DNA of 6,499 nt from Filomicrobium sp. (lineage in GTDB: Bacteria; Pseudomonadota; Alphaproteobacteria; Rhizobiales; Hyphomicrobiaceae), in contig JAJFHK010000022.1 in NCBI GenBank assembly GCA_021775655.1, positions 1-6,499 on the forward strand, read 5' to 3'. Below, one piece after another: positions 6,185-6,499 of the stretch. The position numbers and the translations under genes were made by a program. Below the pieces are notes generated by a model. It did not search any database, was not told the DNA's origin, and saw nothing but the letters and a program-made list of their open reading frames with translations. Numbering within the stretch: the stretch's first letter is position 1; each line of letters begins with the position of its first letter.

Positions 6185-6206
6185 CCTCGCTCATGTTTGG
6201 GCGAGG
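6185..6206 (+). repeat. 8-bp stem-loop after the lipoprotein pair
   Basis: CCTCGCTC (6185-6192) pairs with GGGCGAGG (6199-6206) across a 6-nt loop, with one G-U pair. There is no T run after it. It may stabilise the mRNA 3' end ahead of the stronger terminator-like structure downstream. Confidence 0.4.
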
Positions 6207-6214
6207 CGACGAAC

Positions 6215-6264
6215 AAGAGGCTGGGTCTACCTACGCGGATGCGGGGTGGCCCGGCCTTTTTCTT
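6215..6264 (+). terminator. Probable intrinsic terminator of the lipoprotein transcript
   Basis: AGGCTGGG (6218-6225) pairs with CCCGGCCT (6250-6257), with one G-U pair. The stem can extend with AAG (6215-6217) pairing into the following T residues. The 3' arm runs into TTTTTCTT (6257-6264). The 24-nt loop is longer than usual but can form a small internal hairpin (CGC with GCG). It lies 44 nt after the second lipoprotein stop and is the best terminator in the window. Confidence 0.6.
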
Positions 6265-6453
6265 GTGGGGTATTGAAGGGTTGCTTGTGGCAAACCATCG
6301 CCGATGTCTTCCCTCAACCAAGGTTATCCGTCACAATTTCGGCCGATCCGGTCGGTAGACCCGCGATTACTGGATCACCCGAGTCGCTGGGTTGTCGGCG
6401 GGGTTTGCTGCCGGGCAAGCGAGAGTTCCATCTCGAAGCGAGAAAGAAGAGCC
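6265..6453 (+). other. Gap after the lipoprotein terminator
   Basis: No supported gene is seen. Small pairings are present: CCGA with TCGG near 6336-6356, and a TCTCG arm (6431-6435) that can pair with CGAGA on either side (6420-6424 or 6439-6443). No convincing promoter could be placed, although one would be expected if a new gene starts at 6454. Confidence 0.4.
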
Positions 6454-6499
6454 ATGGATAGCCTCATTCGCCGGACTTCCTGGCGCCAGAACACCTTGG
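6454..6499 (+). CDS. Possible start of the next gene (partial, unidentified)
   Basis: An ATG at 6454 opens a frame that runs out of the window (MDSLIRRTSWRQNTL). It is preceded by a purine-rich GAAGA-type sequence a few bases upstream. The basic, polar start could belong to a long signal-peptide n-region, and pal is the expected Tol neighbour not yet seen. Fifteen residues are too few to identify it, and the start could be spurious. Confidence 0.35.
   Translation, partial: MDSLIRRTSWRQNTL

Noticed and set aside
6022..6321. Minus-strand 99-residue open frame over the second lipoprotein gene and its terminator
   Set aside because: It is antisense to a supported gene, crosses a terminator-like hairpin and shows no recognisable sequence.

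Overview
The window is a chromosomal housekeeping segment from an alphaproteobacterium. The gene order (ruvB, YaeI/YkuE-type phosphoesterase, ybgC, tolQ, tolR, tolA, tolB) and the protein sequences fit the Hyphomicrobiales, possibly near Hyphomicrobium; the genus is a guess. All recognised genes lie on the plus strand.

Layout: 1-184 is the 3' end of ruvB (Holliday-junction helicase). A gap of about 165 nt with a perfect inverted repeat leads to a Tat-type metallophosphoesterase (349-1293). Its stop codon overlaps the TTG start of the thioesterase gene ybgC (1290-1751). A 240-nt gap precedes tolQ (1992-2708), tolR (2748-3194), tolA (3217-4227) and tolB (4257-5579), which are closely spaced with a ribosome binding site before nearly every gene. 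TolQ, TolR and TolA form the proton-driven inner-membrane part of the Tol-Pal envelope machine. TolB is its periplasmic beta-propeller. YbgC is the customary cytoplasmic companion.

The most striking point is that tolA is split by an in-frame amber codon (TAG, 3634-3636). The frame before and after it is open, and the distal half still encodes a normal-looking TolA helical and C-terminal domain. As written, the sequence gives a 139-residue membrane-anchored piece and, if translation restarts at a TTG with a Shine-Dalgarno-like sequence at 3673, a 184-residue soluble piece. A sequencing error, a recent nonsense mutation and read-through are all possible.

Downstream of tolB, where pal is the usual neighbour, 5580-6453 holds no pal. 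It holds two very small tandem genes (5864-5998 and 6043-6171), each with a strong ribosome binding site, encoding paralogous lipoproteins of 44 and 42 residues. They share an identical 26-residue block although 17 of the 26 codons differ synonymously, so both copies appear to be maintained by selection. A stem-loop followed by a T run at 6215-6264 probably ends their transcript. A possible further gene starts at 6454 and leaves the window; it is too short to identify.
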